Shown: positions 33,001-40,647, numbered from the stretch's first letter. The stretch: DNA of 64,000 nucleotides from Pseudomonas tolaasii NCPPB 2192 (GCF_002813445.1 NZ_PHHD01000001.1:1612001-1676000); one strand, 5' to 3'. The notes: generated from the letters alone by a model not told the origin. A program made the numbers and translations.

Positions 33001-34897
33001 CTTGACGCCGACGGCGAGCATTACCGATGCCACCAACCTGATCGTGCTGGACACCAGCGGGGTCAGCGATGCTGCTGGCAACACTGGAAGCAGCCTTGCG
33101 ATCTCGAATAATTACGCGATTGATGGCCAGCGTCCGACGGCGACCATCAACGTCGCCAGCCCGAGCCTGGCCATCGGCCAGACGTCGCTGGTGACGATCA
33201 CGTTCAGTGAAGCCGTGTCCGGTTTCGACAACAGCGACCTCAGTGTGCCCAACGGCACGCTGTCGGCGGTGAGCAGCGCGGACGGCGGCGTGACCTGGAC
33301 GGCGACCTTTACCCCGACAAGTAATATTCACGACACCACCAACCTGATCACGCTGAACAATGCGGGTGTCACGGACCTCGCGGGGAACGCCGGCAGCGGC
33401 GTGATCGACTCGGGCAATTTCAGCATCGACACGCTGCGGCCCACGGCGACGGTGGTCGTCGATCATAGTGCTTTGAAAATCGGCGAAACCGCCCAGGTCA
33501 CCATTACTTTCTCCGAAGCGGTCAGCGGTTTCACCACCGCCGACCTCAGCGTGGCGAATGGCAGCCTGAGCAACCTGGCCTCCAGCGACGGTGGCGTGAC
33601 CTGGACCGCGACTCTCACACCGACGGCCAACATCACAGACACCAGCAACCTGATCACCCTGGACAACAGCGGCGTGCAGGACGCCGCCGGCAACGCGGGC
33701 AGCGGCACCACCGACTCGAACAATTACGCCATCGACACCCAGCGCCCCACTGCAACCATTACCGTGGCCAATGGCACCCTGGGCATCGGGCAGACCACCA
33801 CCGTGACCATTGCTTTCAGCGAGGCGGTGAGCGGTTTTGACCTGTCGGACCTGAGCGTGGCCAACGGCGTACTGTCCAATCTGGCCAGCGCCGATGGCGG
33901 CAAAACCTGGACCGCCACCCTGACCCCGACTGCGGCCATCACCGACGCCACCAACCTGATCGTGCTGGATGCCGGCCAGGTCAATGACATCGCCGGAAAT
34001 GCCGGCAGCGGCATTGCGATCTCCAACAACTACGCGATCGATGGCGAACGCCCGACGGCGACCATCAGCATTGCCAACCCGAACCTGACCGTCGGCCAAA
34101 CCACCACGGTCACCTTCACCTTCAGTGAAAAAGTCAGCGGGTTTGACCTGGACGACCTGAGCGTGGCCAACGGCAGCTTGTCCAACCTGGCAACAACGGA
34201 TGGCGGCAAGACCTGGACGGCCACTTTGACGCCGGCGGCCAACCTCAACGACCCGAGCAATTTCATCACCCTCGATACAAGCCTTGTCACTGACCTGTCG
34301 GGCAATGCGGGCAGTGGTTTCGCCAACTCCAATAATTTCTCGATCAACACGGTTTCGTTGACCGGCGACCCACTGTTCCGTGTCACCGACCCGGTGGCGC
34401 CGCAGGTTTCGACGAACCTGCCGTTACAGCCGATCATCTTTGGTCAACCGACGGGCAACCTCGGCTCGCCCATCGGCTTCCCGCCGTTGTTTGCACCCCG
34501 TGAGGTCGGTGCGGATTTGCCGCCCATCGGCAGCATCTTTATTCACAACGGTGCGTCGGCCCCCAGCTTTATCGCCCAGGTGTTCAGCACCGATGGCAGT
34601 GGCGACGGCAGCGGCAAGGGCTTCCTCGGTTTCGGCGGTGGCGATGGCGGGGTGTTTGGTTCGAGCACCCTGTCGGGCCTGTTCAACCGTGAAACAGGCG
34701 GCGGGGACGGCGACCTCAACGCGTTCGACAACCGATCGATCAAAGGCCAGGGCGACCCGGCCCACGGGCTGCGCGGCGTCTTTGGCGCGCCGACGCTCGG
34801 CCAGCAATTGCAGCAGATCAAAGACACCGAACACCGTCAGGTCACGGACCTGGCGCACGCACTGCAACAGGTCGGCATCAGCGAAATGCAGGCCTGA
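27014..34897 (+). CDS. Giant LEPR-XLL / DUF4347 protein with 18 Ig-like repeats
   Basis: A 2,627-residue predicted surface or secreted protein. Residues 28-37 carry the LEPR-XLL signature (PLEPRMLFDGA). A DUF4347 domain follows (about 90-245, with VQIIAHGNAGDLWLG and ILIYGCYTAEG). Next come a parallel-beta-helix-like region (GVGSLRAAIASAQNGDIVTF) and a very Gly-rich stretch (about 340-590). Residues ~613-2449 are 18 tandem ~102-residue Ig-like (Big-type) domains with the core 'FSEAVTGFTNADLTIANGTL' and 'SSSDGGITWTATFTP'. The last ~180 residues are Gly-rich, ending in a helix 'VTDLAHALQQVGISEMQA'. There is no Sec signal peptide and no RTX repeat array. Start is GTG 27014 or ATG 27023. A TolC-family gene follows after 41 bases. 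It is probably an adhesin, with export through the neighbouring M50/adaptor genes inferred. Confidence 0.85.
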   Translation: MSSMWWSNRKSRVSEVARARVSPMIMPLEPRMLFDGAVAATVADVAQPDSHPTADAAKTPTGDHPVASKDTHGQADAPAAAPVAVPGQTVVFVDARVKDSASLLQGVAPGTQVVQLDGSKDGLQQIADYLDTHQGVSSVQIIAHGNAGDLWLGTTYLSADNVAARSAVLGQIGKDMNVGGDILIYGCYTAEGERGLNFVDSLAQLTGRDVAASTNRTGVGGDWDLEIATGTIESANVLSTKAMSDYQWGLATWTATNNANTGVGSLRAAIASAQNGDIVTFSSGMTVQLTSELLVNKNITVDGDLNNDGVADVTLDGQYRTRVIEITSGSTVTLDGLVITRGLVSGTGGNGGYGATGAMGGGIFNAGILTLNNVSVTGNAAAGGGGGGGVTGANYGGGGGGGGGLGGQGGGHGGTAGPGTGTLGGQAGSGGVGGYGGGYDATHMGGRGGSTTGGAGGVGVSYYSNGGNGGTANNGTISIGGGGGGSGWDKVGGVGGNAAGGIYNASTGTLKVIGTSVISNNLGAGGGGGGGSGQGSNNLNGGDGGRGVGAIWNQGGTVLITSSNFSAISGNAAGSGSGGAELGGGVTGSVPLAFAAIYNNGGTLNTAYVEPPTATIVMSDTALKIGETSLVTFTFSRAVTGFTNADLTIANGTLTSVSSSDGGLTWTATFTPTNNITDSTNLITLNNTGVTAISDGVAGVGTTSSVNYAIDTARPTVTIVMSDTALKIGDTSLVTFTFSEAVTGFTNADVTIANGTLTAVSSSDGGITWTGTFTPTASITDTTNLITLDNTGIADLAGNAGSGTTDSANYVIDTVRPTATIVVADTNLAVGETSLVTITFSEAVSGFTTADMTVANGTLTGLSSSDGGITWTATLTPTSNITDTTNLVTLDNTGVVDLAGNAGSGTTNSNNYAIDTARPTATIVVADNALKIGETSLVTITFSEAITGFTNADLTIANGTLSAVSSSDGGITWTATFTPTASITDATNLITLNNTGIADLNGNAGSGTTDSNNYAIDTVRPTATIVVADNNLRIGETSLVTITFSEAVSGFTNADLTVANGTLSAVSSSDGGITWTATFTPSASVTDTINLITLDNTGIVDLSGNAGSGTTNSNNYAIDTQRPTATIVVADSNLTAGETSLVTVTFSEAISGFTNADLTIANGTLTAVSSSDGGITWTATFTPNVGVNDATNLITLANTGIADLAGNAGSGTTNSNNYTIDTVVPTATIIVADTSLKIGENSLVTITFSEAVTGFTNADLTIANGTLSAVSSSDGGITWTATFTPTTSITDATNLITLDNSGVQNLSGNTGIGITNSNNYAIDTVRPTATIVVADTALGVGQTSLVTITFSEAVTGFTNADLTIANGTLSAVSSSDGGITWTATFTPAAGITDTTNLITLDNTGVTDLAGNAGSGTTDSNNYAVDSQRPTATIVLADSQLSAGETSLVTITFSEAVTGFNNADLSVANGTLSSVTSSDGGVTWTATFTPNVGVNDATNLIVLNNTGVTDLAGNAGTGTTSSANYTIDTVLPTATIIISDNALKIGETSLVTITFSEAVTGFTNADLTIANGTLSAVSSSDGGITWTATFTPTTSITDATNLITLDNSGVQNQSGNAGSGTTDSNNYSIDTVRPTASIVVADTALAIGQTSLVTVTFSEAVTGFTNADLTIANGTLSAVSSSDGGITWTATFTPAAGITDTTNLITLDNTGVADLAGNAGSGTTDSNNYAVDSQRPAATIVIADPTLAAGETSLVTITFSEAVSGFDNSDLSVPNGTLTTVSSADGGITWTAIFTPTVNVRDTTNLISLNNTGVTDLAGNAGAGVTNSGNFTIDTMRPTATVVVADTALKAGETSAVTITFSEAVSGFTNADLSVANGTLSNVSSSDGGITWTATFTPTGNITDTTNLITLDNSGVQNLSGNTGVGTTDSNNYSIDTQLPTATIAVADSVLAIGQTTTVTITFSETVSGFDLSDLSVANGLLSGLASADGGKTWTATLTPTASITDATNLIVLDTSGVSDAAGNTGSSLAISNNYAIDGQRPTATINVASPSLAIGQTSLVTITFSEAVSGFDNSDLSVPNGTLSAVSSADGGVTWTATFTPTSNIHDTTNLITLNNAGVTDLAGNAGSGVIDSGNFSIDTLRPTATVVVDHSALKIGETAQVTITFSEAVSGFTTADLSVANGSLSNLASSDGGVTWTATLTPTANITDTSNLITLDNSGVQDAAGNAGSGTTDSNNYAIDTQRPTATITVANGTLGIGQTTTVTIAFSEAVSGFDLSDLSVANGVLSNLASADGGKTWTATLTPTAAITDATNLIVLDAGQVNDIAGNAGSGIAISNNYAIDGERPTATISIANPNLTVGQTTTVTFTFSEKVSGFDLDDLSVANGSLSNLATTDGGKTWTATLTPAANLNDPSNFITLDTSLVTDLSGNAGSGFANSNNFSINTVSLTGDPLFRVTDPVAPQVSTNLPLQPIIFGQPTGNLGSPIGFPPLFAPREVGADLPPIGSIFIHNGASAPSFIAQVFSTDGSGDGSGKGFLGFGGGDGGVFGSSTLSGLFNRETGGGDGDLNAFDNRSIKGQGDPAHGLRGVFGAPTLGQQLQQIKDTEHRQVTDLAHALQQVGISEMQA
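28850..34360 (+). repeat. Tandem array of 18 x ~306-bp coding repeats
   Basis: Repeat boundaries fall at 28850, 29159 and then every 306 bases to 34055, with each unit encoding one 102-residue Ig-like domain. The first unit is three bases longer. Units 7-9 (30689-31606) and 10-12 (31607-32524) correspond pairwise more closely than neighbours do, which suggests duplication of a three-unit block. The last five units (14, 15, 17 and 18 especially) are more divergent, with 'GFDLSDLSVANG' in place of 'GFTNADLTIANG'. Confidence 0.85.
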
Positions 34898-34938
34898 ATA
34901 CACATAACTCAAGGCGCAGGTACAGGGGCGGTCCAAGG

Positions 34939-36453
34939 ATGAAAACAAGTCAGAAGTTGTTCGGCGCCAGCCTGCTGGCGCTGGCGATCAGTGGTTGTGC
35001 GGTCACCAGCGAGCCGATTGAACGCAGTGTCAGTGAGCAGCGAGCCCGCAGCGATCTGCAAGGCATGTACAAAGGCCAGGAGCCGCTGAGCGGCCCGTTG
35101 ACGCTGCACCAGGCCATGGCCCGCGCGGTGAAATACAACCTCGAAGGGCGTTTGAAGGTGATGGAGGAGGCGCTGGCCAAACGCCAATCGGACCTCTCGA
35201 GCTTTGACATGCTGCCACGCATGGCCCTGTCGGCAGGTTATGCCGGGCGCAACAACACCAACGCGTCCAGCAGCCAGAGCGTGCTCAGTGGCAACCAGTC
35301 TCTGGAGCCTTCCACTTCACAGGACCGCGACCGCCGTGTGGCGGACCTGACCATGGTGTGGAACGTGCTCGACTTCGGCGTGAGCTACATCAGCGCCAAG
35401 CAGCAGGGCGACCAACGCCTGATCATTCAGGAACGGCGGCGCAAGGTGATCAACACCATCGTGCAGGATGTGCGCTCGGCCTACTGGCGTGCCGTCGCCG
35501 CCGAACGCTTGCTGACCCAGATCGACAGCCTGATGGCGCGGGTCGACCAGGCCCAGACCAACAGCCAAAGCATGAGCGAGCAGCGCATCGGCGACCCGGT
35601 TCAGGCCCTCGGCTACCAGCGCTCGCTGATCGAAGCCACCCGGCAATTGCAGGAGCAGCGCCGCGCGCTGTCCCTGGCCAAGACCGAACTGGCGACCCTG
35701 ATCAACCTGCCCATGGGCACCGACGTGAAGCTGGCCACACCCGACGACTACAGCGTGCCGCAGTTGAAGGTCAACCTGGCCAGCCTGGAGCAGGAAGCCC
35801 TGGCCAACCGACCGGAATTGCGCGAGCAGGATTACCAGACCCGCATCAGCGCCGCTGAAACCCGCAAGGCCATGCTGCGCCTGCTGCCGGGGCTGGAGTT
35901 CTCGGCGGGTGGGCATTACGACAGCAACTCGTTCCTGGTGGACAACCGGTGGGCCGATTACGGTGCCAAGGTCACCTGGAACCTGTTCAACGTGATCTCC
36001 GCGCCCGCCGCCATCGATGTCGCCAAGGCGGGTGAAGAAGTCGCCACCGCGCGGCGCCAGGCCATGTCCATCGCCGTGCTGGCGCAGATCTACGTGGCCA
36101 ACGCCAACTATCAGGACGCCGTGCGCCAGTTCAAAACCAATGAACAACTGGCCAACATCGACGGGCAAATCCTCACCCAACTGCGCAACCGTCACCAGGC
36201 TGCAGGCCTGGGCGAGCTGGACTTGATCCAGGGCGAACTCAACACCCTGCAAGCCGACCTGCGCCGCGACCTGGCCTACGCCGACCTGCGCAACGCCTAC
36301 GGCCAGATCTTCGCCAGCGCCGGGCTCGACCCGCTGCCCGAACAGCTGGATTCGGACCGCGTGCAATCGATTGCCACGGCGCTCGCCAGCCGTGAATCGG
36401 CGTGGGCGGCGGGCAACATTGCCGCCCCGGCACCGCGGGTCGCGCCTAAATAA
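34939..36453 (+). CDS. TolC-family outer membrane lipoprotein
   Basis: A 504-residue outer-membrane channel. A signal peptide with a lipobox comes first (SLLALAISGCAVTSEP, Cys near residue 20), then two efflux-protein repeats of long helices. The segments 'SYISAKQQGDQRLIIQERRR' and 'ANRPELREQDYQTRISAAET' are characteristic. It is not of the NodT subfamily. It sits 41 bases after the giant protein and is likely its outer-membrane exit. With the three adaptor-like proteins at 18547-22729 it would form a complete trans-envelope path. Confidence 0.85.
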   Translation: MKTSQKLFGASLLALAISGCAVTSEPIERSVSEQRARSDLQGMYKGQEPLSGPLTLHQAMARAVKYNLEGRLKVMEEALAKRQSDLSSFDMLPRMALSAGYAGRNNTNASSSQSVLSGNQSLEPSTSQDRDRRVADLTMVWNVLDFGVSYISAKQQGDQRLIIQERRRKVINTIVQDVRSAYWRAVAAERLLTQIDSLMARVDQAQTNSQSMSEQRIGDPVQALGYQRSLIEATRQLQEQRRALSLAKTELATLINLPMGTDVKLATPDDYSVPQLKVNLASLEQEALANRPELREQDYQTRISAAETRKAMLRLLPGLEFSAGGHYDSNSFLVDNRWADYGAKVTWNLFNVISAPAAIDVAKAGEEVATARRQAMSIAVLAQIYVANANYQDAVRQFKTNEQLANIDGQILTQLRNRHQAAGLGELDLIQGELNTLQADLRRDLAYADLRNAYGQIFASAGLDPLPEQLDSDRVQSIATALASRESAWAAGNIAAPAPRVAPK

Positions 36454-36543
36454 TCGGCTGCCGCACGCACTGAAAACCCGGGTTTGCCGGCTTTGCTGGC
36501 GCCTGGGCTAGACTCGGTGGATACCCTTTCTCAGGAGCCCGCC

Positions 36544-36789
36544 ATGGAATCGCCTGTGCACAGCTTGCCGTCCCTCTTCAAGCAGCTCGGGCTGCGGGAT
36601 GATCCGGTGAGCATTGAGAAGTTTGTGGCGGTGCATTCGCCGCTCAAGCCGGAGTTGAAATTGGCCGATGCGTTTTTCTGGACGCCCAGTCAGAAAGCTT
36701 TTTTGCGCGATGGCATTCGGGAAGATGCGGACTGGGCTGAAGTCGTTGATGAGTTGAATGTTTTGTTGCACAGGGGGCGCGCGGGGTGA
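36544..36789 (+). CDS. DUF2789 family protein
   Basis: A protein of 81 residues. The start is ATG at 36544, with CAGGAG about 7 bases upstream. The pattern 'HSLPSLFKQLGLRDDPVSIE', 'DAFFWTPSQKAFLRDGI' and 'EDADWAEVVDELNVLL' matches DUF2789, a small cytosolic family of unknown function common in Pseudomonas. It appears to be a single-gene unit, followed by a REPIN. Confidence 0.85.
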   Translation: MESPVHSLPSLFKQLGLRDDPVSIEKFVAVHSPLKPELKLADAFFWTPSQKAFLRDGIREDADWAEVVDELNVLLHRGRAG

Positions 36790-36821
36790 ACCTTTCATAT
36801 CAAGCCAACGCTGATCCAAAA

Positions 36822-36911
36822 TGTGGGAGCTGGCTTGCCTGCGATGGCGGTGTGTCAGTCGATATCTGCCTTGACTGAATGAACGTTATCGCAGGCAAGC
36901 CAGCTCCCACA
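36822..36911. repeat. REPIN (two inverted REP copies)
   Basis: TGTGGGAGCTGGCTTGCCTG at the left and CAGGCAAGCCAGCTCCCACA at the right are perfect complements around a ~50-base centre. It is the same family as the elements at 8480 and 44462, here between the DUF2789 gene and the MarR operon promoter. Confidence 0.9.
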
Positions 36912-36968
36912 CTGGTTTGCGATGCTGAAAAGATGCGCCCACCGCCCATCACAAATTTGTATCAAAAC

Positions 36969-36997
36969 TTGACGGCATTGGATCCATCGACCATATT
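36969..36997 (+). promoter_or_regulatory. Sigma-70-type promoter of the MarR/FUSC operon
   Basis: TTGACG at 36969-36974 and CATATT at 36992-36997 are separated by 17 bases, a good match to -35 and -10 elements. The MarR operator lies only four bases downstream, and the operon's first start codon at 37033. Confidence 0.6.
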
Positions 36998-37000
36998 GAT

Positions 37001-37016
37001 AGTTAGCAAACTAACT
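37001..37016. promoter_or_regulatory. MarR-type operator
   Basis: The perfect inverted repeat AGTTAG-CAAA-CTAACT sits across the expected transcription start, just after the -10 box. MarR proteins bind sites of this size and symmetry, so the regulator encoded at 37033 probably represses its own operon here until an aromatic ligand releases it. Confidence 0.7.
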
Positions 37017-37032
37017 GTATGCGAACTATCCA

Positions 37033-37479
37033 GTGCCTCAGACCCTTGAACAACTCCAGATGAACCTCAGCAGCAGCATGGTGGTGGGCGCCCGTAACTG
37101 GCGCAAAATCTGCCAGACCACGCTGGTGAGCTATGGCATCTCCGAAGCCTGCGCCGTGCCGTTGTTGATGATCGGCCGCTTGGGCGATGGGGTGCATCAG
37201 GTGAAAGTCGCCCAGGCGTCGGGGATGGAAAGCCCGTCACTGGTGCGGCTGCTCGACCGTTTGTGCCACGACGGGTACGTGTGCCGCACCGAAGACGTTC
37301 ACGACCGTCGTGCCAAGGCCTTGAGCCTTACCGAGCGTGGCCGTGAGCTGGTGCAGGCGGTGGAAGTGCAACTGGTGCGCCTGCGCCAGGAGGTGCTGGC
37401 CGACATTGCCCACAGCGACCTGGAAGCCGCGCTGCGTGTGCTGCGCGCCTTTGAGGCGGCCGAGGTGATGAACCCTTGA
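37033..37479 (+). CDS. MarR-family transcriptional regulator
   Basis: A 148-residue winged-helix repressor. The recognition helix lies in 'HQVKVAQASGMESPSLVRLL', and the wing in 'DRLCHDGYVCRTEDVHDRRA' ends with 'KALSLTERGREL', the standard MarR form. The start is GTG at 37033. An ATG at 37060 is an alternative. It leads a five-gene efflux operon, with its stop overlapping the next start. Its own promoter has an ideal operator. Members next to FUSC pumps usually respond to phenolic or aromatic acids. Confidence 0.88.
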   Translation: MPQTLEQLQMNLSSSMVVGARNWRKICQTTLVSYGISEACAVPLLMIGRLGDGVHQVKVAQASGMESPSLVRLLDRLCHDGYVCRTEDVHDRRAKALSLTERGRELVQAVEVQLVRLRQEVLADIAHSDLEAALRVLRAFEAAEVMNP

Positions 37480-39554
37480 ACGGTTTCTTCACCGGCATGC
37501 CGCCTGCAAAAGACTGGTTCTACGGCGTGCGCACCTTCGCCGCCTCGATGATCGCCTTGTACATCGCCATGCTCATGCAAATGCCGCGTCCGTATTGGGC
37601 GATGGCCACGGTGTATATCGTCTCCAGCCCGTTTGTCGGCCCGACCAGTTCCAAGGCGCTGTACCGCGCCATCGGTACCTTTATGGGCGCCGCCGCCGCC
37701 GTGTTTTTTGTGCCGATGTTTATCCAGACGCCTTACCTGCTGGTGGTGATCATCGCGCTGTGGACCGGCACGTTATTGTTTCTGTCGCTGCACCTGCGCA
37801 CCGCCAACAGCTACGCGCTGATGCTGGCCGGTTACACCCTGCCGCTGATCGCCCTGCCGGTGGTGGATAACCCGCTGGCCGTGTGGGACGTGGCCGAAGC
37901 GCGCACCGAAGAAATCTTCCTCGGCATCGCCGTGGCGGCGGTGGTGGGCGCCATGTTCTGGCCGCGCCGCCTGATGCCGGTGTTCGACGGTTCGGTGACC
38001 AAATGGTTTGCCGACGCCCAGGTTTATAGTCAGCGGTTTTTGACACGCAACGTGGACACTGAAGAAATCAGCACGCTGCGCAGTGGCATGGTCGCGACTT
38101 TCAACACCCTTGAGCTGATGATCGGCCAGTTGCCCCACGAAGGCGCGCGGCCACAGACGGTGCGCAACACCAAGGAACTGCGCGGGCGCATGATTCACCT
38201 GCTGCCGGTGGTGGATGCGCTCGACGATGCGCTGTACGCCATCGAGCACCGCGCGCCGGAATTCCTGGGGCAAATGGAGCCGATTTTACAGGCCACCGCC
38301 CAGTGGCTGGAAAACACCCGGGACAGCGCACCGATGGACAGCTGGCGCGCCTTGCGTGATCAAGTCGACGCTCTTCAGCCCCAGGGCGATGCGCTGGATG
38401 ATCGCCACACGCTGCTGTTCTCCAACGCGCTGTACCGCCTCGGCGAGTGGATCGACTTGTGGCAGGACTGCCGCAGCCTGCAAGCCGCCATTCAGTGCGA
38501 AAGCCAGGACACCTGGCGCGCCGTTTACCGCCACTGGCGTCTGGGCCGGCTCACGCCGTTTCTTGACCGTGGCCTGATGTTCTACTCGGCGATTTCCACG
38601 GTGAGCGCGATCATCGTCGCTTCAGTGCTGTGGATTCTGCTGGGCTGGACCGACGGTGGCAGCGCCGTCATTTTGGCCGCCGTGGCCTGCAGTTTTTTCG
38701 CCTCGATGGACGACCCGGCGCCGCAGATTTACCGGTTCTTTTTCTGGACTGCCATGTCGGTGCTGCTCGCCAGCCTCTATCTGTTTCTGGTGCTGCCCAA
38801 CCTGCATGATTTCCCGATGCTGGTGCTGGCGTTTGCCGTGCCCTTCATCTGCATCGGCACGCTCACCGTGCAGCCGCGCTTCTACCTCGGCATGCTGCTG
38901 ACGCTGGTGAACACCTCGTCGTTTATCAGCATCCAGGGCGCCTACGACGCCGACTTCCTGAACTTCGCCAACGTCAACCTGGCGGGGCCCGTGGGCCTGC
39001 TGTTTGCGTTTATCTGGACGCTGATCGCCCGGCCCTTCGGTGCCGAGCTGGCGGCCAAGCGCCTGACTCGTTTCAGCTGGCGCGACATCGTCAGTCTCAC
39101 CGAGCCTGCGACGCTGGCCGAGCACCGGCATATGGCCGTGCAAATGCTCGACCGCCTGATGCAGCACCTGCCGCGCCTGGCCCTGATCAACCAGGACACC
39201 GGCACCGCCCTGCGGGATTTGCGCGTGGCGCTGAACCTGCTCGACCTGCTGGCCTACTCGCCGCGCGTCTACGGCGTGCCGCGGGTGTTGCTCAACCAGG
39301 TGGTGGAAGGCGTGGGCGGTTACTTCAAGGCCTGCCTCAAGGCGGGTGAACGCTTGCCCGCGCCGAGCGGTCTGCTGATGACCCTGGACCGCACGCGCCG
39401 TGCCCTCAACGGCCAGGGCCTGCAAAACGAAGACGACACACGCCTGCATCTGCTGCACGCACTGGCTGGCTTGCGCCTGTCGTTGCTGCCCGGCGTGGAG
39501 TTTATTGGCGGCGCCGAGACGGAAGCGCCGCTGCCTGATGGAGCGCCTTTATGA
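37476..39554 (+). CDS. FUSC-family (AaeB-like) inner-membrane exporter
   Basis: A 692-residue protein with two blocks of membrane helices: one near the N-terminus (about residues 15-165, starting 'FYGVRTFAASMIALYIAMLM') and one around 375-515. Each is followed by a cytosolic helical domain, the usual FUSC/AaeB layout. AaeB-type pumps export aromatic carboxylic acids. It is encoded with a DUF1656 protein, an AaeA-like adaptor and an outer membrane factor, all overlapping by 4 bases. Start is TTG at 37476 or ATG at 37497. Confidence 0.88.
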   Translation: MNGFFTGMPPAKDWFYGVRTFAASMIALYIAMLMQMPRPYWAMATVYIVSSPFVGPTSSKALYRAIGTFMGAAAAVFFVPMFIQTPYLLVVIIALWTGTLLFLSLHLRTANSYALMLAGYTLPLIALPVVDNPLAVWDVAEARTEEIFLGIAVAAVVGAMFWPRRLMPVFDGSVTKWFADAQVYSQRFLTRNVDTEEISTLRSGMVATFNTLELMIGQLPHEGARPQTVRNTKELRGRMIHLLPVVDALDDALYAIEHRAPEFLGQMEPILQATAQWLENTRDSAPMDSWRALRDQVDALQPQGDALDDRHTLLFSNALYRLGEWIDLWQDCRSLQAAIQCESQDTWRAVYRHWRLGRLTPFLDRGLMFYSAISTVSAIIVASVLWILLGWTDGGSAVILAAVACSFFASMDDPAPQIYRFFFWTAMSVLLASLYLFLVLPNLHDFPMLVLAFAVPFICIGTLTVQPRFYLGMLLTLVNTSSFISIQGAYDADFLNFANVNLAGPVGLLFAFIWTLIARPFGAELAAKRLTRFSWRDIVSLTEPATLAEHRHMAVQMLDRLMQHLPRLALINQDTGTALRDLRVALNLLDLLAYSPRVYGVPRVLLNQVVEGVGGYFKACLKAGERLPAPSGLLMTLDRTRRALNGQGLQNEDDTRLHLLHALAGLRLSLLPGVEFIGGAETEAPLPDGAPL

Positions 39555-39760
39555 TCGGTGATCTGGATATCAGCGGGGTGTTTTTGCCCACGCTGCTGGT
39601 GCTGATGGGCATTACGTATGTGTTGTTTCTGGTGGTGCACGGGCTGTTGACGCGCATTCACTTCTATCGCCTGGTCTGGCACCGGGCATTGTTCAATGTG
39701 GGGCTCTACGCGCTGTTGCTGGGCGCGGTGGACTCACTCAGTCGATACCTGATGACATGA
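39551..39760 (+). CDS. DUF1656 (AaeX-like) small membrane protein
   Basis: A protein of 69 residues with two hydrophobic helices. It contains 'MIGDLDISGVFLPTLLVLMG' and 'YRLVWHRALFNVGLYALLLG', the DUF1656/AaeX pattern. It always accompanies AaeA/AaeB-type pumps and is thought to help their assembly. Start and stop both overlap neighbouring genes by 4 bases. Confidence 0.88.
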   Translation: MIGDLDISGVFLPTLLVLMGITYVLFLVVHGLLTRIHFYRLVWHRALFNVGLYALLLGAVDSLSRYLMT

Positions 39761-40647
39761 AAAAACCTTTTTTGACCATTGGCCGTGTCGTCCTGACGCT
39801 GTTGATCGTGACGTTTGCGGTCGTCGTTGTGTGGCGCATGGTCATGTATTACATGTTTGCGCCGTGGACCCGGGACGGGCACATCCGTACCGACATCGTG
39901 CAGATCGCCCCGGACGTCTCCGGGCTGATCCAGCAGGTGGACGTGCGTGACAACCAGCTTGTGACCAAAGGCCAGGTATTGTTCGCCGTCGACCAGGACC
40001 GCTTCAAACTGGCCCTGCGCCAGGCCCAGGCCGCCGTGGCCGACCGCCAGGAAACCCTGGCCCAGGCCAGCCGTGAATACAAGCGTAACCGCGGCCTGGG
40101 CAACCTGGTGCCGAGCGAGCAGCTGGAAGAAAGCCAGTCCCGCGTGGCCCGTGCCCAATCGGCCCTGGCTGAGGCGCAGGTGACCGTGGATTCGGCGCAG
40201 CTCAACCTCGACCGTTCGGTGGTCCGCAGCCCTGTGGACGGCTACGTCAACGACCGCGCGCCGCGTGCCCAGGAGTTCGTCACGGCCGGGCGGCCGGTGT
40301 TGTCGGTGGTGGACAGCAATTCCTTCCACATCGACGGCTATTTCGAAGAGACCAAGCTCGACGGCATTCACGTCGGCATGGGCGTGGATATCCGCGTGAT
40401 CGGCGACAACGCCCGCCTGCGTGGCCATGTGCAGAGCATCGTCGCGGGTATCGAAGACCGTGACCGCAGCAGCGGTTCCAACCTGCTGCCCAACGTCAAT
40501 CCGGCGTTCAGCTGGGTGCGGCTGGCCCAGCGGATTCCGGTGCGCATCGCCTTTGATGAAGTGCCAGCGGACTTCCGCATGATCGCCGGGCGCACGGCAA
40601 CGGTGTCGATCATCGCCGATAAGGTTAAAGACGGAGACAAGCCATGA
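39757..40647 (+). CDS. AaeA-like HlyD-family adaptor
   Basis: A 296-residue protein with an N-terminal membrane helix (about residues 8-30). The lipoyl halves are 'VQIAPDVSGLIQQVDVRDNQ' and 'SVVRSPVDGYVNDRAPRAQE', flanking a short coiled coil, with a C-terminal barrel. It links the FUSC exporter to the outer membrane factor downstream. It lies between DUF1656 and NodT genes with ATGA overlaps on both sides. Confidence 0.88.
   Translation: MKKPFLTIGRVVLTLLIVTFAVVVVWRMVMYYMFAPWTRDGHIRTDIVQIAPDVSGLIQQVDVRDNQLVTKGQVLFAVDQDRFKLALRQAQAAVADRQETLAQASREYKRNRGLGNLVPSEQLEESQSRVARAQSALAEAQVTVDSAQLNLDRSVVRSPVDGYVNDRAPRAQEFVTAGRPVLSVVDSNSFHIDGYFEETKLDGIHVGMGVDIRVIGDNARLRGHVQSIVAGIEDRDRSSGSNLLPNVNPAFSWVRLAQRIPVRIAFDEVPADFRMIAGRTATVSIIADKVKDGDKP

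Noticed and set aside
28850..34360. Periodic repeats considered as a CRISPR array
   Set aside because: The period is 306 bases, wholly coding and conserved as protein. There are no short direct repeats with unique spacers.
28834..34437. Regular series of ~101-residue reverse-strand frames across the Ig-like repeats
   Set aside because: The even spacing comes from the 306-base repeat itself. The frames lack ribosome sites and simply mirror the codon pattern of the sense strand.
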